A program made the translations under genes and the position numbers. The notes below the pieces were generated by a model, which made no database searches, was not told the DNA's origin, and was given only the letters and a program-made list of their open reading frames with translations. From Holacanthus passer (lineage: Eukaryota; Chordata; Actinopteri; Pomacanthidae), in assembly GCA_025331565.1 (NCBI GenBank), contig JAFREQ010000105.1, positions 124,001 through 188,000 on the forward strand: a DNA stretch of 64,000 bases, given 5' to 3'. Positions within the stretch are counted from its first letter, which is position 1, and each line of letters starts with the position of its first letter. Shown piece by piece: positions 47,546-59,632 of the stretch.

Positions 47546-50500
47546 TCATTCAGCCGAGACAGACACTTTGTGGAAGCTCCTGGAAATGACCCTGGGGCCG
47601 CTGCCGTGTGACAAAGTGGCCATCAGCAGCTTCATGCCAGGTGTAGTGGCCATGATGGACACCGTCTTCTCCATTTTGTCACCTCGCTGCAGGAGAACCA
47701 GTCTGGGAGCGGGAGAAGAGAGAGACTTAATCTTTCCACAAAGACACACACGGAACGTCTCCAGAGCAGAACAGTCTGCAGAGCCATTGTTTTCAGAGTC
47801 GGTAAGAAACTTGGACAATGAATAAAAGGGTGTTGATTAATATCACCAATTATTCAACAAATCCGCGGCCAGATACAGAGATTTTTCTGGCTCCCAGACC
47901 CCACATTCGGCCCTTTCTCAAGCCAAAAAAGCGACCGCCAAAGCCGTTTCATTGTTCCAGTCTTTAGCATGGTGATGTATTTCCTCTTAACTAGATGTTG
48001 CTGCTGAATCTCTGCTCTAATTAGCGAGCTTATTCCCCTCAGGCTGAAACTTTGTCTGTGCCGATACAAAGCCACTGTGGCTCCAGGGGACTGAAATATG
48101 AGGGAAATAATACCAAACCAGGATAAGATGGATTTTAAACTTTTCAAACTTTCACTGGCAAAGTTTGCCCAGTTGAAGCTGTAGAAGAGGCAGAAGAGGA
48201 AAACAGAGGAGATGGGGGATTGTCTTAATACCACAAACAGGGAAAATGCAAGTCAGAGATATTGAAAGTTACACATACTGAAAAATGTAGTGATGCTATG
48301 TTTCAAACCAGATGTTAATAAAAGCAGAGTGGTTTCAGCTCTTTGACCATGAGGTGATTCTCGTCTGCTACAGAAGGAAGATGACTCTCAATCTTCCTTA
48401 GGGCGAATAAGAAGTTGTTTTTTGGTCCATTTAAATAAACTGTAGAGCCATTAACACTTAGCAGACAATAAGAAGTGGCAGATTAGCAAAGGGAAAACTC
48501 ATTAACTATACAACCTGAACATGATCATTGAGACCAGTCAACGCAGACAAACCTGGCAACCCAAAGAAAATAGAATTTGCATTGTTGTTTAGTTCGTTTT
48601 ATGTCTTTTCTTATATGTTTTTTTTTCTGTAGTTGTCATCATTACATTCAATTGTAAAGCTATTGTCACCTTTTCATCTATATTCTTTTATTTCTTTGTT
48701 TCCAGCAGTTTTTTCCGTCATCATAGCATGCTATCATTTTTAAGCAGGACAGAAAAAGGAGAGGGGTCGCTGCATGAATATATTAATATCTTGGTGAATT
48801 TAACCCCTGAGGGCGACGGTGCCTCGAGCCACAGAGCTACTCGACCACATGCGTAACAACATGACGTTCCCGCTGCTACAACAACACACCTGACGGCATT
48901 CCCAGACCACATTCCTCAAGAACTTACAAAATAACTTCCCAGCTTAGACAAGGTAGATATGCATGACGTCGCTGGAATGTGACTGACTGTGTTTTTTCTT
49001 TACAACTCTGTTATCTAAAGTAGCCATGCATGTAAAAACCAGAACCGTCACCTGAAAATGCTGATTTATTGCATGTGTTGAAAACCAGGTGTGAACAGAC
49101 TCACCTGGCCTCATGTTCGCCCTGTAACAAGCCAGATCCCTTTATCGTCAGCACAGCTCCACTCAGAGCTTTGCTCAACGTGTTGATGAAGGACACCTGG
49201 GCCGTGTGCTCCTTCTTCATCTGGATGCTGTCGCCTCCTTCGATCTGAGGAGAAGCCACAAGTTGCACGATGAGAAACTAGATAACAAAATCCTAAATGA
49301 CGCTTCAGTCCACGTTGTGCTGAGTGATTGTCAGTTGATTCTTTTTCGGGACTGATGATTTGGGATTTGATGAGCCCATGACCTTTACCCTCTATGCCCA
49401 TTAACTTTAGCCAATGTGATCTAAAAGAACTGCTAACTGGGGAAATGATTAGACTTTGGTCTTTTAGCACAATCCTGATTTTTGGAGCACATCCCATCTT
49501 GACCTACTTGCATGATGTATGTTTGGAATGCCAAGTATTTATATGGCAACACACCAAACACAAACCCATATATTTCACTTTTTTCAACTCTGATTTCAAT
49601 AAAAATGCAGTAAAACCAAGATAGACAAGATAATTCTCTTCTGACAATGAAATGAATGCGATCAAATGTTTTTACGCTGAATAACCTCAGTATGAGACTC
49701 TCAGGTGATGCCAATTGCTAATTACTCATTATGATAGTACAAAGAAATATGATCCAGATGTGCAACACGTGACCATTTCTGCTGCTCATCCATGTAAAGT
49801 CTGGACTCAATTCAAGCTCAGCAGAAAGAAACAACAACTTAAAAACACCCATAGTCCAAGGTGCTGGTACGTAGACTGTGATGGAGTAAACTGATCTAAT
49901 ATGATGCGATAGAAACGTCATGATATGATTTAGTGAAAAGATTTAGGTCAACAAACTCTGCTGCACAGATGCACAGTGAGGGAGGACTGGTGCTGAATAC
50001 TTCTCTTGCTCTTCAATAACTCCATCCTGTCATGTACAGCTGACGCCAGCGGAAGAGATCAAAGTGAACAAAGAAGAGAAGAAGAAAAAGAAAAGAAGAC
50101 GACACTACATAATTTATTTGTAATACTTTGTGAGCTGAACAGATGCTGGATGCTGCTGTACCTCGATGGTAATCTGTGGTGATCTCAGGCTGAACTCCTG
50201 AGCAGCCAGGACTCTTTCTTTCGTCCTCACGTCCTCTATCACCGCTGCCACGTTCACGATGTCATCACCTGCCACGGCCGACTCGTACGCAGAGGGAGGG
50301 ATGGTGTGGTGGAGCTTTAAAACTGCAGAGAGGGCAAAGGATGTGACTTTACTTATTATAGAGTAAATGGTACTAAAGTGAAGTACAGTTATTGTAACAT
50401 TAGTGCCAGACGCTGTGCACGCTCCTCCTCACCTTCGCCCGGCTGTATGTGGACTTCTTTGTGTGTTTTCCAGAAGCTCTTCTGCGGGCTGCCGTCGAAC

Positions 50501-53500
50501 TCCTTCAGCTGAGCGTCGACGTGCTCCATCAGGACCCTGGAGCTGCTCCACCGGTTTGTGACCGTCACACGCACGACGATGCTGTCGCCCATCGACGGGA
50601 CCCCTTCTGTGATTAAGGACACCTCCAAACCGGGTGACGTTCTTTCTGGAGACGCTGGGGAAAGATGTGGATGTTGTTATAGGAGTAGGTTGAAGAATAG
50701 ACTGGAGTTGTTACAGGTGAAACTGCTATTGGTGCAAACTAAGTAAGTAGTTACAACTCAAATATTATCAGGGCTATTTCTGCATATTTCCAGTTCCTAA
50801 TAATCAGTACAAGCTGCAAACATCCAGACTAACTGGAAATGTTTTCATAAATTTTAATATGCTGCTCATAAGTATTGAGAGTTTATAATACAAAGTTCCC
50901 CATTTGCAAAAACTAATACTACTATTTATCAGCATGTAGATTTTTGTTGCCTGCAGAAATTGATCTGGGACAATGAGGTGAATGAAGCTCACCTGCTCCA
51001 CCCAGCAGTGAAGAGGACTGCCAAGTAGAATTTGTGACAGCGCACCCTGATGTGAAAGTGAGAGAGATTGTGTCATGAAAGAAGCAGCAGTATGAAAAGT
51101 GGTCAACAGTTCATCAAGAAGACAAAACTTCCTGCAAGAGAACAAAAACCAGACTGCACGCTGTGAGCTTATTCTTAAAATGAGGCTTTGTACACAGAAG
51201 GTGGAGGCGGCAGCTTCATTTGGAAGAGCACAAACTGTCTTTGTTTTATTCAGTAACTGTTATGTGGATAATTAATGAGGATTTTCGAGACACAAAGAGC
51301 AACCAGGGAGCGGTGCTTTTGTCCAGTCAAGTTCAAGTTGATGTCTGGGTGATGGAGAGAGCTGTCAATCATCTGTCGAACTCTTTACTTGAAATGAAAG
51401 TTTGCCTCAAGGGAATTAATTCATGCCCAGGTGAAAATTGTGGGATAGTTTTCTGAACAACAGGAACTTATCTGTATTCGAATGTCAGCACGTTAACTTT
51501 TGTGTTTGTCTTTTCCGTCCTGCATCGTTTCTTCTTACCCTTCACCTGTCTGGGCACATTACTGCCACCTACAGGTCAGGGGGGCCCACTCATATAAAAA
51601 TGGCTCCACAGGGGACATTTAATTTGCAAAATAACTTCTATTCATGTGTGGATATGTCCTGCATGTTTGCATGGAGAAAAGAGGAGAGATGCTTTGTTAC
51701 ACAGCCACTGACAGAAAATGGGCTTAAAACCTGTGGAGAACATAGATGGATGTTCTCCACAGGGTGAAGATAATTTGTAATACAACCACTGACCTCTTAT
51801 TGCTGCACTTCTCATACAGCTTGCTGGTTGCTCCCCTGAAAAGGAAACTATGAGAAAGTCTTCATCACACACTGTGGGACGCAAAGACAGAAATGTTTGA
51901 TTTCATCATGCTGAACCTTCTCCTGCTGCTCCGTAAAGAAGATACACTAAACTGTGTGAGACCTGTTTTTCAACTCAGTAAATCAGAGGGCCTCGTCTTA
52001 CTTTTCTTGCTCTTATAAGTCCATGTCAGATTCTCTGGTCTGTCTGAGCCAATGCTCTTGGTGCAGATGAGCTGTCCCACCCCCTCAGTGTCCACCGTCC
52101 TCCCGATCACCAGGCCATTACGCACAATCAGCCGTATGACGTCAGCGTCAACAGAGGCGTAGATGAACGCCGAGTCATAAGGGGCCCCCAGGCAACGGCG
52201 CTGGATGGCAACTACTGGGCAGGGGCCACAGCAGAATATCCCTGCAGAGATGACATGTTCATTGTTACCTATATTTTCCCCTTTCTATGATATTTACTCA
52301 AGAAGGAAGCTCTCATGTCACATTACATTTGATCAGGTATGTGAAGCAACGTAAGTGTTTAAGATTTCTGGTCAAATTTGAAAATGCATGAAGCTGAAAA
52401 GATTGAAATCTGAATAAGTGACCCACCTGCACTTTTCTCCTGGGGGGTCGGATCCACGACCTGCCAGCCATCAAAGCCTGCACCGAGGTCTGGTCTCCTC
52501 ATCCAGCACTCTGCCCACACATGGAAGTTCCTGCATGGGAGACGTATAAACACACTCAACAAGCATTAGTGCACACACCAATAACCATGGACATGCATGC
52601 ACAGAGCAATAATATACTGTACATGATCACTTCGTAAATGCACTGCGAGACAAACACAGTCAACAGTGTGAATATGACTAACATGTAACATCTATGTTGT
52701 CCTCGACTCTGAATCCATATGTTCCTAAAAACAGTATATATTAAACTGTAGTGAAACAAAAATCATTAAAGTGCTAAAGTGTTTAAATGTAAATGTCAAA
52801 TCATCCTGATAGTTGAACAAGTAAAAGAACAACTGTTCTTGTTTGAGAGCAAGAGACACCAACCAAATGCTGTCCTTTGACCGGTTGAGCTTTTCCCCTG
52901 TGCTCGAGTAATATTCTTCGATTGTCACGTTGCCATCAGTGTCATGGGCCGCGTTAAAAACCGTCACCACCCTGGAGGGAATCCCCAGCACTCTCATCAC
53001 TGGGGGGAAAAGTCAGTCTTAAACACGAGATGGAGCAGGATTTTGAAATCATCTGCATTGAAAGATTTAGGTCTGAAATGTTAAGCGTGATAAATATATA
53101 AAGAAATATATCACATGAAGTAGTGATGATGATATTTTAAATGCCAATTCAAATCTAATGCTGTCTGTATGCAGATAGTTTCACCCCGTCACCTCAAAAT
53201 GAATAAATTCCAATCCTTCTTCACTGTGGAGGACCACACTTCAACTTAAAGGAATATTACAGCAATTCAGCACTTTCATAAAGTATCTTCTATCTTGAAT
53301 ATCTAGGTTTTGTCTTATCACTTCTGGAGCTAATCAGTTGTGCTGATTTCTGGAAGGATGAGCGACTATTAACTGGGATGAAACCAATATACAATATAGA
53401 CCAGTGCAAGTATCACAGTTAGAGTTTAAAACAAGTTTAGGTGGCCGATTAAAATTCAATTTGAGGTTTTGAAAACTGTTCTGTATCGGAGAAAGCTCAA

Positions 53501-56500
53501 TAAATGTCACCCATGATTTTGGTGTAAACACACTCTTGTGTCCTCATTACTCAAAGTACCTGTGCAGAGGACAGATGCAAACACCCAGCACTGTCCATAG
53601 CGCACAGGGCTGCAGTTGGACGAGGCCCAGCGTTGAAGGATGTCAGCGCTGCCGCTCCACTCGGTGGGATTCACTCCGCCTTTGTAGCTGCCCTGCCACT
53701 TCCCCATCACAATACCCAGGTCATCGTTACAGTTCACCTGAGACAGGAGGAGAGACAGAGATTTATTCCTCGCCTGTCTTTGCTTCTTCATTGTGAAACT
53801 GTAGAGATAGTTGAGAGGAAATGCATCTGTCTCTCACCATGGCACAGACGACCCTGCTGAGGTAGACGGGGTCTGCTCTCAGGATGTAGTCTTTGCGTGT
53901 GTCACTGAGGTGCTGAGGGGAGACCTGCAGGAGCTGCAGACACGCCTCCAGGACCCCACACTCGTACTGCACACATGGAAACACAAATGCTGAGTTCTGT
54001 CATGCAAATATTTGTTATGACCTCTCGAGACCGATTGTTGGCTCCTGTGTAAGGTCTACAGCAATGACATTTCATTTCCACTGCACAGAGGACTCTTCAG
54101 TGTAAGCGAGGTTGTTACTGGGGCTTCGGGGCTAATTTCACTTTCAGAGACAAGTCTTGAGAAGCTGCAGCATTTATTAACTGACCTGCTGTAACCTGTA
54201 CTGTACATTTACTGCCAGACTTGCTGCTCACATTTTTTTCTGCTCACATTCACCGTCCCTTTTCTGCTACTGGCTCCCTCTCACTCCTTCACTAGTCTTA
54301 CAATGATATGGATGTTTATTACAACAAGGAGACGAAGTTTTGATTGAGAAAAGACAAAAGAGGAGAGCTGGGAAATCCAACATGACGACTCTGATTCTCA
54401 CTGACCAACCAGCGGTCTGCACGGTTTTAACTCCACCTTTTAGTTCTTGCAACCTCAACAGAGGAGTTATCAAAAACGAGTGGAGTTGATGCCATCGACA
54501 ACTTTTGCCAATGGAAATGTGAAAATAACTTGCTTGGCACTTGCTGGAAACAGCTCATGTCTTTGTCTCTCTCCCACATCTCCAGGCTTTGGTTTGGTTA
54601 AGCCTTTTGCTGCCTGCAACACTAACATGCACATTCCTCACTCATCCATTCATCCAGAACGAAATTCTTGTTTTGTCTGTTCTCTTCAGTACAAAAATAG
54701 AAAGAATAAAGGTGATAAAAATAGTAACATAAGATGTAATGACGTGATTAGACACGATCCATTCACAGTATAGAGCGTCACATACCTGACCAAACAACCA
54801 GGGGCGCTTGCTAATGTTCAGATGGCTGCCCATGTAAACCACACCATAATCACTCTTCATGTACTCTTGTATTTGGGCGTCCAGTGGCATGTAGACTGGA
54901 TCATCTGAAAACATATGGCAGCGACTTACAAAATACCAGAAACTGTAGACAGAGAATAACGGAGGAGAGTGTTCGTGCATGGACCCACCTTTCAGCCAAG
55001 GGTTGCAGAGCAGCACGAACGTTCCCACCGCGTAGCTCGTCATGTCCTGGACGGTGTTTATGTGGAGGAGGAGGTGATACAGACCCACCGAGGACAGGAC
55101 CGGGGAGCAGACGTGGACGGTGACTGACTGGGGATGCACATCGCCTGGGTAGATCCTGGCCGACCAGTCTTGAGGGTTGGACCGCTCATCAGAGAACTGG
55201 ACCGGGATCCTCACTGACATATCTCCTGTGTGATGAAAGAATAACTTGCAAGTTGGACGATGCAGCTTTTGAATAAAGAAACATTTCCTTCTTCCAAATG
55301 AAAAGTCTGTTCTGTAGCCTTTACTTTCTGCTTCTTCTCCGTGGGATGAAAAGACTGATAACATGTATCTCACTTGTTTAATCTATATACAATAAAAATG
55401 AATTGACAATTTGTGGTTTGCTGTAAATATTTCATGGCAAGCAACAACAGAGATACAACATGAACAAAACTTTCCTTTTGTCCTTTTGTGCGCGGATTGA
55501 AAAGTGAGATATAATGTGCTAATTAGAGAGTGTTAAAAGGTGTTGCTATGTGTTTCTTTCACTTTGGACAGGGACACATTAGCTGCTCCACCTGTTTTCC
55601 TTCTATATGTAAAGGTGGGCAAACCACATCACGGCTCAAACCCCGTGCTTCACACACAAACATGAGATGAATGTCAATCTTCTTATCTCACTCAAAATGT
55701 TGAACTAGAAAAAGGAAGTGAGAGAAGCATCAGAAAAGTCTTGAGGTTTGAGGAACATCATTCATGAATGTAAGTTTAAATTTGTCAGAGTAAGACTGTG
55801 TTATTTTCTCTTTCATAAATTACAGTCTTGCTTTAAACATGAGCAGGCTTAATCCCGTCTTTGATACCTAGCCAGGCCTGCAGGTCCAGGCTCTCGGCGC
55901 GAGGATCCCACGACCGGCCGCCAAACAGCAGAGTGACTTTGAACGGTTTCCCTCGTCGCACCACCAGGTGCTTTTTGCTGAGCCCCTGTGTCTCATGGGA
56001 AATGTGGTTTTCATGAGCCTCAAAGTTGACTAACCTCAGATGGCAGTGGCTTTTGTCGGTGCCTGGAAAAAAAAAACAGATAATGTCATATGAAAAGACT
56101 GTAGAAGAAACAGCGTCTTCATCACAAGGATTTCTCTCTGCTGGGGGGGAACAGAATGAAATAAAAAAAAATCATACAGTATTTAGTCAAAGAAAATGAC
56201 TAAACAAATGTTATTAACTCTGCTGAAGCTGTTTCTTTTCCCATTGTCGTTCACATGTCGGACCGTCTCTCCGTAACATACCTTTGCTGCACCATCATCA
56301 TTCTGTCACACACTCTGCTTTACAACCACGCTGTTTACATTCACGACTGTACAGCCCTGAACAGCCAGTGACCAAAATACTTGTGAGGTCAAACACTTGT
56401 TTCAACAGAGCAGAAAACAAATGTTCAGATTCTTCACTCATTTTAACTCTGTCTACTTGATTTGCATTGAAAAAAAAAAAAACACTCACATGTGATTCAT

Positions 56501-56731
56501 CTTATCTGGTTTTAAATGTTTGTTAGAAAGTGTCATGTGAAGCCTGAAATGAGATTCTCAATTAAATGATAAGTTTATGTAAAAGTCTAAGAATTTACAT
56601 CAATACTACAAAACCAAACTGGATTTCAAAGCGTGCGCACGTCTTTCTGTGAAGAACACAAGTCTTAAAAGCATGAATTGCAGAGTGAACTTACCACAGG
56701 TGTTGTGTATCGTCTGTTGCATGCGGTCCAT
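47546..56731 (-). CDS. Transglutaminase (protein-glutamine gamma-glutamyltransferase), TGM2/TGM5-like, complete
   Basis: Ca-dependent enzyme that forms isopeptide bonds between Gln and Lys side chains. Exons in transcript order: 56695-56731, 55868-56062, 54989-55225, 54786-54904, 53838-53966, 53560-53737, 52864-52999, 52427-52530, 52002-52241, 51794-51835, 50993-51046, 50433-50654, 50162-50322, 49105-49244, 47546-47702. They total 2151 nt, giving 716 codons plus stop with every junction in phase and GT-AG. The N-terminal domain spans about residues 14-156. The core carries YGQCWVF with catalytic Cys289, then His347 (NFHVWAECW) and Asp370 (WQVVDPTPQ); Trp253 fits the oxyanion Trp. Two beta-barrels follow residue 492. 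All four residues sit 12 positions later than in human TGM2. No signal peptide is seen, so it is probably cytosolic. Location favours TGM2, but phrases such as SRVVCAMV, HDTDGN and PVRYGQCWVF are closer to TGM5/TGM1, so I give no symbol. The start ATG has a good context (ACAATGG). Confidence 0.93.
50993..51046 (-). CDS. Transglutaminase mini-exon 11 (54 nt)
   Basis: A long polypyrimidine acceptor (CTCTCTCACTTTCACATCAG) and a GTGAGC donor bracket 54 nt encoding CAVTNSTWQSSSLLGGA. It is phase 1 on both sides and a multiple of three. It continues the core-to-barrel linker, which is normally variable in this family. Confidence 0.6.
51730..51763. other. Perfect 14-bp intronic hairpin downstream of mini-exon 10
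   Basis: The arm CCTGTGGAGAACAT and its exact reverse complement ATGTTCTCCACAGG are separated by a 6-nt loop (AGATGG). In the transcript it starts about 30 nt downstream of the mini-exon 10 donor. Confidence 0.75.
51794..51835 (-). CDS. Transglutaminase mini-exon 10 (42 nt)
   Basis: It is preceded by a pyrimidine-rich TTTCCTTTTCAG acceptor and followed by a GTCAGT donor. It adds 13 whole codons (EQPASCMRSAAIR) plus split codons, in phase 1 on both sides. It encodes part of the linker between the catalytic core and beta-barrel 1. Its length is a multiple of three, so skipping keeps the frame. The call rests on splice signals and frame only. Confidence 0.6.
53560..53737 (-). CDS. Transglutaminase exon 6, catalytic cysteine exon
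   Basis: Listed separately because it carries the active site. It begins VNCNDD and includes GKW (oxyanion Trp253) and VNPTEWSGS. It ends PVRYGQCWVFASVLCT, with Cys289 as the nucleophile that forms the thioester with substrate glutamine. An intact Cys here, with His347 in exon 8, argues for an active enzyme and against a structural relative such as band 4.2, which lacks the Cys. Confidence 0.93.
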
Positions 56732-56739
56732 TGTGTGAC

Positions 56740-57480
56740 AGCAGGAGTTACAGGTGACTGAAGGAATGACAAGCAGGCTCCACCTTTCCACTGATAAACA
56801 TCTCACTCTCCTTCTTTTTTTCTGTCTTCTGCTCTCAGTGGTCAATGATGGCAAACCAAGCCCCGGTGTAGAGATCATTTATTAACAACGTTTTTCAAAG
56901 CTTAGTTGACTCAATGAAAAGACTCTGTAAGATCTTTCAAAGACATTTAACACACAGACATCAACAGACAGGGATGTGAATACACTGGGAGTCAATCGCC
57001 AAAACTAGCACAATGACATGATAAATACCACCTATGGAAAATGTGTTTTTTAGTTTTGACATTTTTGAGTCAGTTTTTGGTGTTGGATGACTTTACATTG
57101 TCAGGTTAAATCAGTCATTTCGACTCCATGTACTTGATTTATTTCTGAAAACGACTTTATTTAAAAATGTAAAAAAAAAAAAATCATGTTTTTACGTCAT
57201 TTGCATGAACTCGCCACGGCAGGTTTGCCAACGTTCACATTTCAAAACACTCCAGTGTTGCACGTCGAGATCATCATGACGACGTGTTCAGTTCAGCGTG
57301 GGCGGTTTTATTTTGCGTAAAAGGGCCACAGAGGCCCATTAACTCAAGCCCACTTCGCTCTCCTTGTATTTCTTATCTAAAGTCATTGTCACTGTACAAA
57401 TTGCAATTACAAAATGTTGTACAACATAATAAGCTTATGTTCAATTGTTGAATAACTAAATGTTCATTATGACATTATGA
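56740..57480. other. Upstream flank of the transglutaminase gene
   Basis: Probable 5' UTR and promoter sequence lies just above 56731, with no obvious TATA box. The rest is AT-rich spacer with an A run near 57170 and a GTGGGCGG box at 57298-57305. Confidence 0.3.
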
Positions 57481-57486
57481 GTGAAG

Positions 57487-57661
57487 ATATTCCTTTAGTC
57501 ATCCCACAGTGGGAGATTCACAATTGACACGACCTGATTCAGAGGTCGCTTTCTGTGGAAAGGTGTAGCGAGTGATTGAGGAACTGATAATCAGCCTCAT
57601 CCTGCACAAACATCAGTGTAAATTTCCCCGTGGTGGGACTAATAAAGGAAGATCTTATCAT
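57487..57661. mobile_element. Inverted pair of LINE 3' termini
   Basis: At 57487-57526 a minus-oriented end reads ATTCCTTTAGTCATCCCACA on the plus strand. At 57616-57661 a plus-oriented end reads GTGGGACTAATAAAGGAAGA and then TCTTATC. Both match the LINE terminus seen at 33180 and 39905. About 90 nt of 3'-UTR-like sequence lies between, so the two termini face outward. Confidence 0.6.
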
Positions 57662-59332
57662 GTCTCACTCTCCTTGTGGCCATTTGCTTTCACAATAACA
57701 CTGCATTTACACACAGTCATCATTGTGCATGTTCTGAGTACCGTTGACTATGAAGTAATATAGATACCTGATGACAAACTAGAACATGAACTGTAAAATC
57801 ACTTTTTGCATTTACACGACAAACCTCTCTTTTCAGTCTCATGTCAAATGAATGCAAATGTTAGGTTCACTTGTACAGAAAGACAAGACGTGATGCAAAT
57901 GTATCAAATCAAAATAGTTAACTTTTTATTTTTGTCAAAGGAAATTTGATACAAAAGGGCATATTGGGCCCCATTAATAATTCACAAGTACAAACCTGTA
58001 TTTTTATTTATTTTTTTTACCCAGTATGTAGCGACAAAAATAAAATTTGTAAAACCAAAAAACAGAATAACTGTGTTGATTGTTAAGTAGCTAGATAAAC
58101 TTCCCTTAAAAGCACTTTGAACAGCAAATGTATCAGGGTTGGAGTCAATTCACCTCCGATCTGTTGAACCACAAAAATTTGTCAGTGACTTCAACACGTG
58201 AAAAGACAAAAATATAAAAATTAACACTGTATTGATATTTGTAGTGTTTAGTTGGATCAAATATCATTTATATCATGATGAATTCAATACAGCCCTGATC
58301 TGTTATTTCAAGAATTCCCTCTCCTTCTACACACGTTGAGTTTATTTTAGTTTTATCTGAAGGCGATTTGATTTCAACCCTGGTGCAAATGTCTTGAAAT
58401 TTTCCAAAACAAAAAAAAACACCACACACAAAACGCTTGAAAACGTTGCATTCCATCACCACGGCCGCACGCAAAAAGAAATCCTGATTTGAATACTCAT
58501 CAACAATTCATATTTCACCTCAACAAGGCACTGCATTTGTCCTGCCGAGAACCAAAATATGACGCCACTTTCACAAACGCTGACAAGATGAACTGCTCAC
58601 ATCCTGCGAGTAATGTCGCTCAGTTCAGCTGCTGATGGGAGTTAAAGGCCAAGACACACAAAAATATGATACATTCGAAGGTTTACGTGAGTTATGAAAG
58701 AACATTTCAGTGGCTTGTAACACCCCTGTCAGTTTCAAACTTTTCAGACGCTGTTGAAATTACACACTGGAATTTTCAATTTTCCACAGACCTGAAGATA
58801 AAGGAAAGCAAAAGATGACTGTAGTTACAAGGTTTCCACACACTCACATGACAGTTTGAGGCACCCAAAGGCTCCACTATAATACATGTACATCCTTAGA
58901 TTAGCAATGTCGCCTGCAACATCAAGACAACTTTAAACTGATGTGACAGAAGAGGCCACAATGTGGAGTCAATATCAGTCAACATGACAACTATTCTGTG
59001 ACTGTGAATATTTTTCTCTCGAAAAATATGTTTGGCATCATTAACCAATGCAAAGGTTGCACATGCACAACAGGTGAGACAGGGAAACAGATTCTCTATG
59101 AGGGGACAAAGCAAAAAATATAAACTAATGAGACGCTAATTTACAAATAAAATACTTTCACCACTAAAGAAAACATTTATCTATGAACAATTTGCTTGGG
59201 TTTACCAAGATAAAGTACAGGTGTAAAGTCGCTTCCTGACGGAAAATGAATTTTTTTTTGTACCATTTTTTCTATTAAAACCCTTTTTTTTTTAAATAAA
59301 TATGAAATACAACAAAACAATTTGTATTTTTC

Positions 59333-59357
59333 CACACACACACACACACACACACAC
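59333..59357 (+). repeat. (CA)n microsatellite
   Basis: About 12 CA units. Confidence 0.9.
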
Positions 59358-59611
59358 TAAAACCCAATACTTCAGGAATGTAAAAACATGTTAGCTTACA
59401 TAATTTAGAACAAGAAAAAAAAAAAAGGTTTCATACAGACATTTCTAACTACAACAACACAAACATGTAGCCGGACAGTTTTTCATCACACACTCTGAGT
59501 ATATGATATGAAAATGATCTTTGTTATTGCTGCTTATTTCAACTGAAAAAATCAATGCGATAGAACAAAAAAATGTTGTATGTGAAGAAAGATGAAGATG
59601 TGTATTGTTGG

Positions 59612-59632
59612 AAAAAAAAAAAAAAAAAAAAA
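59612..59632 (+). repeat. Poly(A) run of 21
   Basis: An uninterrupted A run, which would be U-rich in an e2f1 transcript. Confidence 0.9.
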
